Below are positions 38,136 to 49,852 of a stretch of 64,000 nt of DNA, one piece after another. The translations under genes and the position numbers were made by a program. The notes under the pieces are model-generated. The model was not told the DNA's origin and did no database searches. It worked only from the letters and a program-made list of their open reading frames with translations. The stretch is from Acanthosoma haemorrhoidale (Eukaryota > Arthropoda > Insecta > Hemiptera > Acanthosomatidae): assembly GCA_930367205.1 (NCBI GenBank), contig OV884015.1, forward strand, positions 76,585,341 through 76,649,340. The letters are read 5' to 3'. How positions within the stretch are numbered: position 1 is the stretch's first letter; each line of letters opens with the position of its first letter.

Positions 38136-39986
38136 TCCCTAAATTTTAATCATAGCCCAAAAATTAACATCAGGGATTATAATTTTATCATAATTGCAGG
38201 AATTACCAATATAAAAACGGGATCATTAATGTTTTGGCTTTACTGAAGAAAAGAACTTATTTATGTCTAAAATATTTGTTCAAATAAGTAGCTTTGGGAT
38301 TTACTACTCATTGGGAATAGATAAAAAATAACTAAGTGGAACAGTTTTTAGGTTTTTATCAAGTTTAATAATGGACAATGTTACGACATACTATATGTCT
38401 GCTTCAGGTCCAGTGACAATAGTTAGGTACAAAAGAATACAGACGTTGCCAATTAATAAACTAGATAAAAACCTAACAACTCTTTTTCATCAACCTAAGT
38501 TGATCTCTTATCAAGCTGTTCAACTCAGTTGTTTAATTTATTTTATATCTATTCCAAATGGGTAGCAAATCCCAAAACTACATATTGTCATCATCATAAG
38601 GTATAAATGCTGGCAAATATATTTATATCAGTATTTAAACACAAAAACGGAAGGCGTAAAACAAACTTTAGTGTCCCCTGTAAAATTTTCTATTTTGGAG
38701 TTAGAGGTTTTCTTATGATGACACCGGTATTTAAGAATCTAATAACTTATAAACTAAAACAAATCTCCAAATAAACTCTCCAACTCATATATGTACCCAT
38801 AACTAACGATAAACTCACAGTACAAATAAAGATTTTGAAAAAAGAGAATGAAAAAGAAAGTACATTGGCAGGAATTTGGTCCTATGACCTTTTTAATTTC
38901 CGTCCAGATACTCTTTTAAATAAGGGGGTCTTTCTCTCAGCCTAGATATATACATTTCATGGCATGACAGTCACTTTTGGTGCATGTGGGCCTCTTTCAG
39001 TTGGCTCAGTCTTGTGATACTGCCATAAAGTCAGAATACCAATAATAATAAAAATTATTACAATGGATGGAATTTTTATTTTTATTCTCTAATCAAAATT
39101 TAATTTGAGACCACTAGGAATCAATAACATGAGTAGCCCAGAATGACATAATATACTCATAACTACTTCTTAGGCTTTCAGTCTTAAGAGAAGTTCATAT
39201 ATTTTAGTTATAGGTAAGAACAATATTAGCATTGAATTTTATTTAAAATATGGACAGGGGAATGGGGCGGAGGGAAGTGGAGTAGTACACAATGAGTATG
39301 ATTATTACCTGAGAGAGCAAGATATTTCTTAGCAACCCCACAGAAACAATTCATCATCCCCACTCTGGCAAGAAATGGTACATAAACAATACATAAGAAA
39401 TTGAAAATAATTATGCCAAGATTTACACTAAACTGACATATCCTGTAAACACTTTAGACTGATATAATTTACTTCTGAAGATGGAGGGCTTAATTATGCA
39501 CTTATAAAATAGCTTTCTATTTTAAATTAGTGAATCTCATATCATTATAGAAATAAAACAATTCCTCACAAATTTCGTTTATAAGGTTACAAGAGATAAA
39601 ACGAAGGGGACTTCTAAATTACGCTTTCCTAGATTCTTAAAATGAATTACTAATGGTAATAGTAAATTTCAAAAGAAAGGCAAGTCATGGTGCAACACTA
39701 ACCTTGGAGGAAATCAAAAATATTCAGGATTCATCAACAATATTAAACAGAACTGGGAAGGGCTGTTTAGAATTTTAATATCTACACAAATAATTTTAAT
39801 TGAATTACGACAAATTTAAAATTTTGAATAAGTGAAGATATGGGTTATTTTGATAAGGAGGTTTCATCGCTGTTGTCTGAACGGTTTCCACTGCCCTTAA
39901 AATTGTAATATAATGAAAAGAACAATATTTTTATGCAATAATAACCTTTAACGATCTATGAAAATAAACATTCACATAAAACTTAC

Positions 39987-40080
39987 ACGCTTTCTATGTT
40001 TAGTTAGTTTGTACATTTCAGTCGCCCACAGATGGCTTTGTTAATCCCGAGGGCTGATAAATTCATGATATTTGCACTAT
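39987..40080 (-). promoter_or_regulatory. Candidate HERC4 5' untranslated exon and promoter area
   Basis: The HERC4 start codon is flush with a 3' splice site, so a non-coding first exon should lie at higher coordinates. The best donor I see is GTAAGT at 39981-39986 (minus strand), preceded by a GC-richer stretch near 40020-40055. A weaker alternative donor (CAG|GTAATA) is near 39309. No TATA box or initiator was identified. This is inference. Confidence 0.3.
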
Positions 40081-41931
40081 TAATTTAGAATTAAAATTGG
40101 CCATTAAGTATATGAATATTATCACAAATAAAACTTTAGGGTATCTCAAACATGATTACTAACATATGTTTCCAATTCTGCGAGAATTATATTCATACAT
40201 TGTTTTCAATGCCTCTTCTTTTACTATCATATAGAAAATATGTGTATAATTTCTCAAAATTGGTTCAAAGGATATACACAAACATCCTGGATAATAATGG
40301 TTTTGTACGATTCTATGTACTCTACATTTGTTTTATCATATTCTTCAGTGTTAAGGTAAATCTGTGATCGTAAGTACTATACGTTATGATTATAACATAT
40401 TTATTTCCAATATTCATGTCGTATACATTTCATCACCCTTTCTGTGAATGCTATCCTTTAGGGGGTTCTCATAGGGACAAGTTATTCCTGTTCTTGACCC
40501 GTACCTAATACTTTTTTGTCATTGGTACTGACAACCAATGTTTCTGATAAGCCATTGCGTGTGGACCAGAAAACTGAGAATTGTGCCGGGATTGGAGCTG
40601 GGGTATGAGGTTTGGGACCAAGAGCACAAATGCCTGCACGAACCACTTACAAGTCGTTGCGTGTGGGCATTCTATTCAAACATCGCCACAGATCTTGTAA
40701 AAATCTTTGTTAATGTACACGTGAGTTTCTTACGGAGTTCATTGATTAATTTAAGTGCTTTCCGCCCTTGTAGCGGGTTAAATCAAAATAATAGAGTGAC
40801 CGACACAAAAAGAAGTATGTCTATGACGCTTTGGTGCAAAATAACAAAGATATAGATATATAAAGCAACAGACAGATAAGCGAGAGAGAAAAAAAATGAA
40901 TTCTCTCAGGGCTGTCTACCGGAACGAATCAGGAAAATCAAATAAGTCAATTTGTTCAGGTGCTGGAGACGAAGGAGCTTTTTAAGCCAATCTTATGTAG
41001 TATTTAAATTTGTTCGGATTTTTCAGTGATCATGAAACTCCAAAGGAATCTATAAATACCATGGATGAAGACTCTGAAGAAATAATAGAAGAGACTTCCA
41101 CAAAATAAGTGGTAAACTGGGTGCTGAAAACTGTGACGTTTGGACACATTTTGTTTGCACTGTCTTGTTTGGAAGATCTGATTTGCAGACAAGTCGAAGG
41201 ACGTGGGCTCTCCTTACGCCTTAGATTTGGAACTGGAAACTCCATGTATCGGGTTTTTAAAACGGTTTTTTTTTGTATCGATATGACATCCGTTATACCA
41301 AAGACATTAATATATAATATTTTAAGACTAATCCTTAAAATTTTTTTAGAGGCCTTTAAATGTCAGTTACAATTTAGCATAACACCTATTATTCCTTAGA
41401 CCACTACCTCGTCCTTGAGATACACCATATTGCCTTTCTTACACTTGTGAAGCTATAGAATTAGGTTTATTTTGGCGTAAAACCCCTAAGTCATCAACGT
41501 CGTTGTTTGTATATTCACACTTTTGAGGAGCCAAGTGACACGAGGTCGAGATAGAACAATGACGGCAGCAGAGCCCAGGGGACCTCGAAGGATCCCCAGC
41601 CTAGCCGTCAGGTGGTGTTTATAGATTTTACAGTTTTATAGGACACGAAATATAATCAAAGGATGTAGGTAAAAAACATGTAAACCACTTAACTTAGACA
41701 TATCAGTAATTCCCATCAATATCTATATTCTCTTACACACGGAATACCAAATCCTCTCGGTACCTCGGAACCAACACGATCTTGGATACAAGTAATGTCC
41801 CCTTTACTCCTTAGCCCCAGGCAACAGCTCCAGAATGCCTAGGTCACTACTCATCCCGCATCCACAACAGCTGGGACTATTTTATCGTTGAATTTCCATC
41901 CGGGTTTATGTATTCGATTTCTGTGATTATT

Positions 41932-42929
41932 TTGATAAAAACAACTTTATTATGATAAAATTACAATCTGCCTCATTGGGATTTAAATAATTGTAATGAA
42001 TAGTCTCATTCAGACCATATTTACAATTTTCATTCTTTCGCTCATTCATACAGTATTTACTAACAGCCCAGAGACCTCCCAAATCCACATGGTTGTCATT
42101 TCCCTCGTATGCAAAACAGGAAGCTGAGTCTTGGGAAGTCCCCCACGCTCCTCCATCAGCCGCGTCACCGAATACGAGCCAGTGGAGGCTGACAAAGAAC
42201 GTGAGAGCCACATACGCTCAGGAGATGATTGGAGAAACTGGCCATTGCCAGGACTCCCATTGTTACAGATTTATAGCAGGTCACGAGGCCACTGCCGTTT
42301 TAATCTCCGAGGAGGATTATAGGGATGAGTGGTGCAGTGTAATGACTGCCACGGGATTAGGGTGGTTGGATAGGTTACTATGAAATTTCATGAACTTGGA
42401 AGGGATGAGTTCGAGAATGTAAGGTATATTAAAATCGTTATGAAGGATTTTGTTGCTGACGTAATAAGGGGCATTTACTATTGCTCTCTTGACTTTGGAT
42501 TGAAAGGATTGGATACGCTTGATGTTCGACTTTTTTGCTGTCGCCCTTAGGTCTATTCCGTTTGTCCAGATTGGCTTAAGTATAAATTTGTAGATTAGTA
42601 ATTCATTTTCTATTGAGAGATAGGATGTCCTTTGAAGTAGTCTGTACAGTTGTCCAAAGTGTCTGTTTAGTTCTTATCTTTTTGCAGGGTGAAGGTAGTG
42701 TGGGAACATGTTGCTTCATTAACTTTGATCCGCCATTGGTTTCACCAATACTCGATCTCGTCAAGGTGTTTTTGAAGGTTATGGGATGCTATATCGGGGT
42801 CTGGGTGGGATGACAAGACTACAGTGTCATCAGCAAAGAATGTGGGCAGTGTGGCCAAGAAGGTATTGAGAGTGGAGGGGACATCAGCGGTGTATAGGTT
42901 ATAGAGGATGGGACCCAGGACACTGCAAC
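41932..42929 (-). mobile_element. Jockey-like LINE, 5'-truncated antisense copy
   Basis: Its minus strand carries the C-terminal half of the same ORF2 as the copy at 53615-55602, from the GSVLGPILYNLY block through FADDTVVLSS to the QWPRDLL-like end, with frameshifts and stops. It then has a 3' untranslated tail. The 12-bp target duplication TCTGTGATTATT lies at 41920-41931 and 42930-42941. Its 3' tail has about 150 bp that are absent from the copy at 45978. It is inactive. Confidence 0.85.
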
Positions 42930-43220
42930 TCTGTGATTATTAAACAATTAAAAATAAAACTATTTTCATAAAACAAATCATAATAGGGGGAAATTCTCGA
43001 ATATATAAAGGATAGTTAAATCTTGGTTATTTTTTTTTTTTGACATCTTGGCAGTGCTTCGCGGGTGATGAGGATTTTTGGGAAAGATAAAAATAAGAAT
43101 GAAATATAATTTAATGAATTTTAAATCAATAATATTAACTACTTTCCTCTACAATTAAGCTAAACCATCAACAAAAATTTCATCTATTTAATTGCTACTA
43201 TATTACCTGTTATTAATCAC

Positions 43221-43349
43221 TACCTGTATATAATGTAGTGATGCTACAGGAAATACAGAATAATTTGTAAATGGATTCACTTGAGGATCTATAATTGTAT
43301 ATAATTGTCTGTAAGTTTAAAGGGGCTATGAAGAAAAAAAAAAAAAAAA
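43221..43349 (+). repeat. A-tailed interspersed repeat, copy A (5'-truncated)
   Basis: It starts ACCTGTATATAATGTAGTGA and ends in an A16 run (43334-43349). It is nearly identical to copy B beginning at about 43397. The A tail marks it as a retroposed sequence (SINE or LINE 3' end). No tRNA-like boxes were seen. Confidence 0.75.
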
Positions 43350-43361
43350 GTCACGTTTATT

Positions 43362-43532
43362 TATTTGATTATATAATTTCTATAAAATAACAAAACCTGT
43401 ATATAATGTAGTGATGCTACAGGAAATACAGAATAATTTGTAAATGGATTCACTTGAGGATCTATAATTGTATATAATTGCCTGTAAGTTTAAAGGAGGT
43501 ATGAAGAAAAAAAAAAAAAAAAAAAAAAAAAA
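43362..43532 (+). repeat. A-tailed interspersed repeat, copy B
   Basis: The same unit as copy A with an additional 5' part (TTATATAATTTCTATAAAAT), ending in A26 (43507-43532). The extra 5' part is also present in the inverted copy near 63700, so this is closer to full length. Confidence 0.75.
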
Positions 43533-44486
43533 TTAGGACCAGTGTACGACGGGATGCTGTGCCGACAGCTTTGTGACTGGGAATGCCCAGAGCAGCTATA
43601 CACCATGGTGGTTTCGTTCTTGAAGAACAGATCGGTGAGGGTACGGGTGGGTGATTGGCTCTCTAACCTATTCCCTTTGACTTGTGGAGTTCATCAAGGT
43701 GCGGTTCTGTCTCCGGTTCTTTACAGTATGTACACATCTGAAATTGCTGGGACAAACTATCAGAAAGCTACTGTAATCGCTTTCGCCGACGACATTGCGG
43801 TTTACAGCAGCAGCATGAGTGCACAAAAAGCTCTTACACACGCCGAGTCAGTTTGTAACGTTATCAGTGACAGACTGGGCATGTTAAACATCAGCGTAAA
43901 CGCCGGGAAGACCGACTGCGTAATCTTCTCCCCCCAAAAGGGGAAAAAATCCTTGCCAAAATCGTATAGCATAGGAGGGCAAGAGAACTCACCGGCTTTC
44001 TCAATGGACTATTTGGGTATAAAAATGGATAGGCATTTCTCTACTCATTATAGTAATAAAATAGAAAAAGTGCGACAAAGGTCTCACCGGCTATCGCACT
44101 TGCTAACTTCACCTAACCTGTCGCTTCGTCTCAAATTGATGATATATAAATGTGTCTTCCGGCCAGCTCTGCTGTACGGTGCCCCGCTATTTACCCACTT
44201 GACTCTCAATACAGCCAAATGTCTCCAACACTTCCAGAATGGAATCATGAGAAAAGTGGTCCAACATACCTCTTTCGAGAGGTTGAAGAACGCTGACCTG
44301 CACCCGTTGCTTGGTGTGCCGTCGGTGGGTGAGTTCATCCGCCGGAGACACATTAAGTTTTTTGACTCGTTGCAGCACCTGACGAACCTAGTGTTTAACA
44401 CTATGACCCCACCACCCCTTCCGCATCGATGGCAACAGACTGTCGGGGAAAAATTAGGATAAGAATTAGTATGTAAGTTAGTTTTA
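43533..44486 (+). mobile_element. LINE fragment, second family
   Basis: A 5'-truncated non-LTR retrotransposon joined directly to the A tail of the preceding repeat. It carries the open frame at 43542-44462 and is bounded on the right by a mariner. Confidence 0.75.
43542..44462 (+). CDS. LINE reverse transcriptase, C-terminal half, open for 306 codons
   Basis: Reverse transcriptase of a non-LTR retrotransposon. Visible motifs are FPLTCGVHQGAVLSPVLYSM (template grip), AFADDIAVYS with the catalytic FADD, then a thumb and C-terminal region (YLGIKMDRHFS, YKCVFRPALLYGAPLF). The N-terminal endonuclease and fingers are missing. The frame has no stop or shift, unlike the Jockey-like copies nearby, and its RT sequence is clearly from another family. 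The first codons may read through the insertion junction, so the annotated start is not a native start. It is not functional alone. Confidence 0.82.
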   Translation: MYDGMLCRQLCDWECPEQLYTMVVSFLKNRSVRVRVGDWLSNLFPLTCGVHQGAVLSPVLYSMYTSEIAGTNYQKATVIAFADDIAVYSSSMSAQKALTHAESVCNVISDRLGMLNISVNAGKTDCVIFSPQKGKKSLPKSYSIGGQENSPAFSMDYLGIKMDRHFSTHYSNKIEKVRQRSHRLSHLLTSPNLSLRLKLMIYKCVFRPALLYGAPLFTHLTLNTAKCLQHFQNGIMRKVVQHTSFERLKNADLHPLLGVPSVGEFIRRRHIKFFDSLQHLTNLVFNTMTPPPLPHRWQQTVGEKLG

Positions 44487-45525
44487 AGGTTGATCAAAAA
44501 GGTGAACCCCATCACCTTTACCTTTGGTTTGGACTGGAAGAAGCCTGCCCAACTTGCTCTGCAGAATTGAAGGTTTTTTCCATTTAAAAAGTTTTGTAAG
44601 GAACAGAAAAGGTGGTAGTATATCGAGGCAAGATCCGGGGAGTAAGGTGGATGTGGTAAAACAGACCATCCAAGCTCAAGAATATTTTCGATTGACGAGT
44701 GCAGGACGCTTTTCATGGAGTTTCTCTTGCACTCTTTGGAACTGCTGGATGTATCTATCCGCAGTAATCGTTAAATTTGACTTCAATAACTCGTGGTGAA
44801 TTGACAATCCCACCATACACACAAGTATTCTGGTAGGGGTGGTTGATCCTTATCAAGCCACTGTCTTTTTCGGACTATATTGTCATAGGCAACCCATTTT
44901 TCATCGCCTGTTACAATCTGGTTTAAAAAAGGCTCAATTTTTACCCGTGAGAGCAGACTTGTGGCGATTGACATGCGATCTTCTTTATTCCGTTCACTGA
45001 GATCCGTTCACTCCTAACTTGCTGGCTTTCCCTAATTTCTACAGGTGGCGGTTAACAGTTGATTGTGATGTATTAAACCTTTCTGCTATACCTCCTGCTG
45101 CTTGACGAGGATTTTGCTCCAATATTGCCTTTAAAAGGTTGTCGTCAAAGTCTGAAGGACGTCCCGCCCTCGGTTCGTATTTTAAGGCCGTATCTCCAGA
45201 ATGGAATTTTATAGACCAATTTCTAACTGCCCAATCAGTTATTAGTCCTTCACCATATACACTGCATATTTTTTCAGCTGTCGCCCTAGCACTATTGCCT
45301 TGTTTAAATTTCCAAAGCATTACATGACGAATATGTACTTTTTGACTCTCCATCTCAGAGGTTAAAAAAAAAGAGTTTAACGTAACGTGTATCACACAAA
45401 AGACTAACTGAAGCCTCGTCTATATAGTGAAAACAAAAACCTGTTGTCATGGTAACTCATAGCGGGTAGATACGAACAATAGATTCTACTCAGCTGCATC
45501 GGAAGTTACTCATGACTCAACCTGA
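44487..45525 (-). mobile_element. mariner element, decayed
   Basis: Flanked by TA. The ends share AGGTTGA or TCAGGTTGA but are otherwise eroded. It contains a broken transposase on the minus strand. It inserted at the end of, or within, the LINE at 43533. Confidence 0.75.
44580..45353 (-). pseudogene. mariner transposase, several frames, catalytic residues lost
   Basis: It starts MESQKVHIRHVMLWKFKQGN at 45353. The N-terminal DNA-binding part is intact to QSTVNRHL, followed by a frame change. The VTGDEKWVAYDN block is present in the next frame and HPPYSPDLAS in a third. The middle block with the second catalytic aspartate (normally HDNARPH) is missing or scrambled. The third aspartate (normally in APSD) is replaced in LASIYYHLF. 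It belongs to a different mariner lineage from the one at 18111. Confidence 0.85.
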
Positions 45526-45977
45526 TAGTAACATTATGACTGGTAATTATCAAAAGAAATGTGCAACAACAATTTCTCATTATGTCAAAGTTTTTAAAAC
45601 AACAAAAGCTGTTTCATTTCAATTTTAAGTAAATTGTATTTTTTGAAAGATGTATATTGTGGGCTGCTTGGTGATATTAATTATACTTCAGGTCCTTGTA
45701 CACTCGCTGTCAAATATTATAAAAGTTAATGTTTAATATGCCTGGAGGGGTTTCGTTTAAGTAATTTATTGGCATTTAAATTAATATTTTTTGAAAATAA
45801 AATGAAAGGTAATTAATAATTAAAGATTTATCAGATATAATTATGCGATGCTAATCCCACACCTCATTTTCTTTTGGTGAGTCAGAGGTTAAAACCTTGG
45901 GCAGAGAGGGGGGGAGGCTTTGTTACTCCCTCCAACTATTGAAGATCCAAAGTCACATTCCGCTAATATATGGAAAC

Positions 45978-46398
45978 TCAAGTCCTGAGAACAATAGTAA
46001 ATGCCCCTTATTATGTCAGCAACAAAACCCTTCATAACGACCTTAATATACCCTACATTCTAGAACTCATCCCTTCCAAGTTTATGAAATTCCACAGTAG
46101 CCTTTCCAACCACCCTAATCCTGTAGCACAGTCTTTGCACTGTGCCACTCATCCCTATAATCCTCCTCGGAGACTGAAACGGCAGTGGCCTCGTGACCTG
46201 CTATAATCGCGTGACAGTGGGAGTCCTGGCAATGGCCAGTTTCTCCAATCATGTCCTATTGTATGAATGAGCGAGTGAATGATGACTGTAAATATGGTAT
46301 GAATGAGATCATTTATCTGTATTATTATTGCCTTATAAAAGGCAGATTGTAATTATTTCACAATAAAGTTCTGAACTATTAAAAAAAAAAAAAAAAAA
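45978..46398 (+). mobile_element. Jockey-like LINE, short 3' copy with poly-A and target duplication
   Basis: Severely 5'-truncated: it begins at TCAAGTCCTGAGAACAATAG, equivalent to about 55322 in the copy at 53615-55602. It keeps the last 75 or so codons (open from 45970 to 46206, ending RRLKRQWPRDLL), a 170-bp 3' untranslated tail with CAATAAAGTT, and an A18 tail. The duplication AATATATGGAAAC occurs at 45965-45977 and 46397-46409. Confidence 0.9.
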
Positions 46399-46409
46399 TA
46401 TATGGAAAC

Positions 46410-47690
46410 GACTGCCTCGGTTTAGATTTGTATGATCCACTCTTATTTTATTGCAGTGTTTGGTTTTTAGCACTTCTTATTTGGACGTGGTAGGGTTGGT
46501 TACTTTCGTATCTAATTGTGTAATTAGTTGAATGTGTAGTATCACACAATTTAGGGTTTTGGCGATCTTACTAATTACTCCCCGTAGATTGGTTTCATAA
46601 GTTGTGTAGGAATATTTTTATCAACAGACTCATTTTAAAACAGTTTCTCCAACACGCACACTCCCCATTGATTGATACTTGATGACTTTACATTGGAATT
46701 TGTATCTACAGCTATTTTATAAATTAATTTAAAAAAAATACTTGCATTAACTTTATTTTATGATTAGTTGTATTTATAGTGTCCACTAAACCCCTCATCC
46801 CCCTCAGTTTATAAATATTCTTGAACAATCTCGTGCGGTGGTAATAATAAGAGTTAATTCACTGGTGGAGCGAACCGCTTATTAGTCCAGGCAACGAAGG
46901 AAAAATATTAAAAAAAAGAAATGACTTGGGGATGTGATGGGGTGTGAAAGCGAAGGGTGAGGTTTTAAGGTAATTTTTTGTTTTTTTCTTTAATACATCG
47001 CAAATTAGTGATTTTAGCAAAAAATACTCTATATACAGGAAAGAAAACTGTCTATTTAAATAGTAATAATGTACCTATTTCATTTTTAGTTGAGTCAATT
47101 CCATAGGAGAATCGGTAGTTAAAAAACAGGAAATTTAACAATTTTCGTTAAAGCGGTTTATTCATGAGAAAAAAGTAATATTAAACCAATAAAAAGATTT
47201 TTAATAAATACACTAATACCTATTTTTAATAACTACACCGGTGAAAAATGCTGTATTCATATTTGTGGGTGGTCGTAAAAACCAGTTAAGTCGAAACCAT
47301 TGTCTTAAGAAATGGGAAAATCAAGTTACTGAAATTGAACGAAAAAAATAAACCTATTTTACACAACTTAAATCATAACCAAAGAGACCTGTAAGTACGG
47401 TTAACTAATTTTCCAGAGTTTATTGGAAATAAATTTGCAATAAACATCTTTATTGTAACAAATATGTATAAAATTGAAACAAGAGTAGTAAGAAAGTTTG
47501 AAAGATAATAAATTTTTTTAAACTCCCATGAACCAAAACAAACAATTGAAATTATAGTTTCTTATTAAGTATAATCCTATAAAAATATTTGTTTAAATCC
47601 CTTCTTGCCAATGTTCTCATACGGTAGCAGTTCAATTCCTAGTTTGCCAGTTTCATCGACAGGGGAAGCTTATTTCAATTATTTTATATC
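46410..47690. other. AT-rich spacer, nothing recognised
   Basis: No frame, repeat or RNA signature that I could support. Confidence 0.6.
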
Positions 47691-47692
47691 TC

Positions 47693-48492
47693 TTACTGGG
47701 GAAAGAGCTTGTGGTAGAGTAATGCATTTGAATCCTCGCATACTATGAATAGTACTTTACTAAAGCCATGAAGAGGGGAAACATTAAAATCTCCGTTGTC
47801 AAAGACATATTGGCAAAATGTTCCAGGAGGTATAGGTTGGTTAGGGTGGTGCACAGTTGATAGTTCAAGCTGTTGAACATCATAATATAAAGCAGTGCAT
47901 CCTAAACCTGCCAGTGGGTTCAATACATTTCTAGGCTTAAACTCTGTGAATAAATAGAGCAAATCTGTGCAGGATGGTGTATATAAAAGATCAAATTACA
48001 GTGATTAAAGCATTTACAAAATACACCAGTCACCTCTACATTTTATCCTGTTACCTTCTTTTTGCAGGTAAAATAGAATCCAAGAACACACTGAGGGTCT
48101 CTGAAACTATCTCTTCAGTATTGTCAAAACAATTGTCAGTTGGTTGGTAAATGTTAGTTTCGTATGCCAGCGATTGGACATTGTATCTTATTATAGCAGC
48201 AGCAGGTTGTGGAATTCTCAACCTCTCTTCTCTTCCGTCCTGACAACTTAATGTATTCATTACACGGTATCACGGTATTCCGTGTTTCATTCAAGATTTT
48301 TTGGCCAGCTTCACGAAAGAACACAACTGTTTTTCGTATGTCGCTAAAAATTACACGCTCGCCATATTTTCCTGCTAATTTCGCTCTGATAGTAGCCTGA
48401 CAGTTTTCCTCAGATGAAATTAGACAGGAGGGTGAGATATCGAAGGTCAAGAAAGAGGTGTAGGGTATCAGCGTGTTAACAAAATACTTCAT
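47693..48492 (-). pseudogene. Relic of an unclassified multi-copy arthropod ORF
   Basis: Three minus-strand frames line up as one decayed protein. 48492 down to about 48280 has IRAKLAGKYGERVIFSDIRK and VVFFREAGQKILNE. 48260-48051 has DGREERLRIPQPAAAIIRYN and ETLSVFLDSIL. 47962-47693 has PPGTFCQYVFDNGDFNVSPL. I recall proteins with this block order recurring in many arthropod genomes, but no established function. The FDN.DFN block could be catalytic, which is speculation. A segment between 47963 and 48051 seems deleted. It lies between two LINE copies. Confidence 0.5.
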
Positions 48493-48649
48493 TCATGCGC
48501 ATCTGTATATAGCAGTTACTGATGCGATTATACCTATGTTATATGTATATAACGATATTTACTTTAAATGTATTGATGTATTTTTAAAATCTTTTGCTTT
48601 GTTTAATATTACTTTTTTTCTCATGAATAAACGATAGTGAAAGGTGGAT

Positions 48650-48900
48650 TCAAGGAATCAAGATACTATGGCATACCTTTTCACCTGAACGATTTATAAA
48701 TCCAAGAAATTATCATAGCAATCCAAATGGCCGACAATTAAACTTGTTCCATATAAATACCCCAGGCAAACGTTTATGCCTCTTAGTAGCATTACAATAC
48801 AATAAGACTTATCGAACTGATCACCCTGATGGAAGCGCTCATGCAGGTACCGCTGTCATTGTCCATAACTCCATATCCCACCACATAGTTCCTTTGGTAG
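48650..48900 (+). mobile_element. Jockey-like LINE, endonuclease part left of the LTR insertion
   Basis: The reading YRTDHPDGSAHAGTAVIVHN, typical of the LINE endonuclease, runs into PLV and is then cut by the LTR element. It resumes in the same frame at 53615 once the insert and one GGTAG are disregarded. The exact left end of the LINE is uncertain. Confidence 0.75.
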
Positions 48901-49795
48901 TGTAACAAAACTTGGCATTTAGTATAGACTATCCCGCAACACTTGGGAGGTATTAGATTACCGGCGCCGACTGGTGCTTGCACTTCCTTGAAAACTGAGA
49001 GGAGAAGATGACAAACACGTGGATTTCACATCGGGATTCTAGGAATAAAATATAACAACCCATGCAACTAAAGGGGATTGGAGGAACAGCTCCCCCGCTC
49101 TGAGATCGATCACGCCCCTTGACCAATAACAAGAGAGAACTGGCAGAAGGAAATCCCCTCTTGAGAAGAATTGGAAAAAGGAGGAGGCAGAGTGTGTGGG
49201 AAAAGTGGAAGGAAAGGTTGTGTGAGCTAGAGAGTCTGTAGGAGTGAGTGGTGTTAGAAAATTGTTAGTGATCCAAAAAGATGAACGATAGACGGATACC
49301 GGACTTTATTCGAGGTAACTTTTACAAATTCAATTTGTGGGTGGGACATTAATCACCGTGGAGCTTAGGACGTTGTGGAGATTTCAATTACTATCCAATT
49401 ATTAAATTAGTATTCAATTATTATTCTAGTATTCAATTACTATTATATTATTCAATTATTATTCTATTATTCAATTATTATTCTATTATTCAATTATTAT
49501 TCTATTATTCAATTATTATTATTCGATTATTATTCTATTATTCAATTAGTATTATTTTGTTATAGAAAGTGTTCAAGTAGTTAATAAAATTAATTAACCA
49601 GTAGTTTTGAATAGAAAAGGGGTTTATATGTCTTTCTTATTCGTATCTTTCCCGAAAATTCTCCCGATTATAAATTTGTGCATGCTAGCTAATACGTATT
49701 CCATAATTCTTTCCTGGTTCCTAACCTTCCGTTCCCTGATTTCTCAACATCCAAAGGTAAATTTTCTATTTCCCGGTAGGCACGGGGGCGTTACA
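48901..49795 (+). repeat. 5' LTR
   Basis: TGTAACAAAACTTGG to GGGGGCGTTACA. It contains a tandem array of TATTATTCTATTATTCAAT-type units at about 49400-49550, with one more 19-bp unit than the 3' LTR. The last 190 bases include a TGGTTCCTAACC stretch and a splice-donor-like AAAGGTAAAT. Confidence 0.95.
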
Positions 49796-49796
49796 G

Positions 49797-49815
49797 TGGT
49801 GTCAGGTGTGGGGTG
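49797..49815 (+). promoter_or_regulatory. Candidate primer-binding site
   Basis: TGGTGTCAGGTGTGGGG starts one base after the 5' LTR; TGG would pair with a tRNA CCA end. I cannot name the tRNA with confidence. Confidence 0.45.
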
Positions 49816-49852
49816 GTTGCAATAAAACCACAAATTCAATTTACGCTCCAAA

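Larger units (their letters stand above)
36624..41919. other. Upstream region of HERC4, no coding gene recognised
   Basis: It probably includes HERC4 intron 1, the untranslated first exon and the promoter. Frames at 38371, 40538 and 41109 show no conserved motif. About 40430-40860 and 41400-41900 are GC-richer and may contain old repeat sequence. Confidence 0.5.

Noticed and set aside
40538..40855. 105-codon + strand frame upstream of HERC4
   Set aside because: No recognisable domain; lies in a GC-richer, repeat-like patch that contains a repeated TTGCGTGTGG.
49400..49560. ATTATTCTATTATTCAA array considered as a CRISPR or satellite array
   Set aside because: Short AT-rich tandem units inside the LTR, with no unique spacers, and the same array occurs in the other LTR.
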